From assembly GCF_023716665.1 (NCBI RefSeq), contig NZ_CP071860.1:62001-126000 (forward strand): 64,000 bases of DNA. The letters run 5' to 3'. Below the pieces are notes generated by a model. It ran no database searches and had not been told where the DNA came from. It saw only the letters and a list, made by a program, of their open reading frames with translations. Origin of the DNA: Vibrio sp. SCSIO 43135. Its GTDB lineage: Bacteria; Pseudomonadota; Gammaproteobacteria; Enterobacterales; Vibrionaceae. Made by a program: the position numbers and the translations under genes. Below are positions 63,694 to 64,000 of the stretch, in pieces. Position 1 is the first letter of the stretch; each line of letters begins with the position of its first letter.

Positions 63694-64000
63694 ATGTTTA
63701 CAGCCACTGATGTGTTGAAAGCAGAATTTGTAGGGCAGCCGCTCGACAAATTGTGGTCGCTGATCTCGCCACTTTATATGGTGGACGAATCCCAATGGCT
63801 AAATCAGCTTTTACCGTTAGCAACGCCTTCTGAGTCAGAGAAGCAAACGATAGAAACCAAAACGACTCTGCTTATTGAGGCTATTAGAGCTGATAAAAAG
63901 TCGATTCAAATGATCGACGCTCTGCTGCTTGAGTACAGCCTAGATACTCAAGAAGGCATCTTGTTGATGTGTCTAGCTGAAGCGCTTATGCGGATCCCTG
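63694..64000 (+). CDS. putA: Bifunctional proline dehydrogenase/P5C dehydrogenase PutA, N-terminus (cut by window end)
   Basis: The ATG at 63694 has GAGGA seven bases upstream. The visible 102 residues (MFTATDVLKAEFVGQPLDKL...ESQWLNQLLPLA...DALLLEYSLDTQEGILLMCLAEALMRIP) match the N-terminal region of PutA, which oxidises proline to glutamate at the membrane. The DNA-binding or linker segment and the catalytic domains lie beyond the window. The AraC regulator upstream fits proline control. Confidence 0.95.
   Translation, partial: MFTATDVLKAEFVGQPLDKLWSLISPLYMVDESQWLNQLLPLATPSESEKQTIETKTTLLIEAIRADKKSIQMIDALLLEYSLDTQEGILLMCLAEALMRIP

Overview
The window is from a Vibrio, most likely of the Harveyi or a related clade. 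The evidence is a family 18 chitinase whose catalytic residues fall at the same numbers as in Vibrio harveyi/carchariae ChiA (W275, E315), a VqmA/VqmR quorum-sensing locus, a lap biofilm-detachment operon, an AraC regulator ahead of putA, and a MITE-like repeat of a type I recognise from vibrios. The clustering of lapC-G-D-B, pdxH, vqmA and putA resembles, from memory, the gene order on Vibrio cholerae chromosome II. No tRNA, rRNA, CRISPR array or intact transposase gene was seen.

Layout. 1-2.6 kb: the end of an anaerobic sulfatase maturase and its Cys-type sulfatase. 2.6-14.4 kb: mixed genes (TetR regulator, eight-heme cytochrome with TPRs, nucleotidyltransferase, acetyltransferase, DUF481 outer-membrane protein, YwqK-like repeat protein, PhoX phosphatase, a 50-residue membrane microprotein with a strong ribosome site, an orphan TRAP binding protein). 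14.6-25.3 kb: a long minus-strand operon headed by an ECF sigma factor and its ChrR anti-sigma factor, followed by DUF523/DUF1722, photolyase, NTF2-like, SDR, flavin amine oxidase, DUF1365, cyclopropane-type methyltransferase, DUF2878, chalcone-isomerase-like and DUF3833 genes. This is a light or singlet-oxygen stress and membrane-lipid module. Its last gene carries an in-frame TGA. A promoter of the expected ECF type sits in front of the sigma gene and changes the choice of start codon.

25.4-32.9 kb: an orphan type VI secretion module (sigma-54 promoter, VgrG, DUF4123 adaptor, large LysM-headed effector, Sel1-repeat putative immunity protein). The effector is split by a one-base frameshift. 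32.9-45.3 kb: MAPEG protein, acyltransferase, AEC transporter, TetR/hydrolase pair sharing an operator-like motif, DASS (VcINDY-like) transporter, HD-GYP protein, CsgI/YccT-like protein, and an MCP with a periplasmic amino-acid-type binding protein. 45.8-50.6 kb: chitinase A, then a GntR-ABC-ABC2 operon behind a perfect palindrome.

50.6-56.8 kb: lapC-lapG-lapD-lapB, the c-di-GMP-controlled protease and type I export system for a large adhesin that is not in the window. 57-58.7 kb: pdxH and the vqmA-vqmR locus, with an 18-bp VqmA box that also looks like the terminator of the upstream gene. 58.7-61.8 kb: two tandem PEGA-domain paralogues, one fused to a formylglycine-generating-enzyme-like domain. 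62.3-64 kb: an AraC regulator, a 267-bp palindromic repeat and the start of putA.
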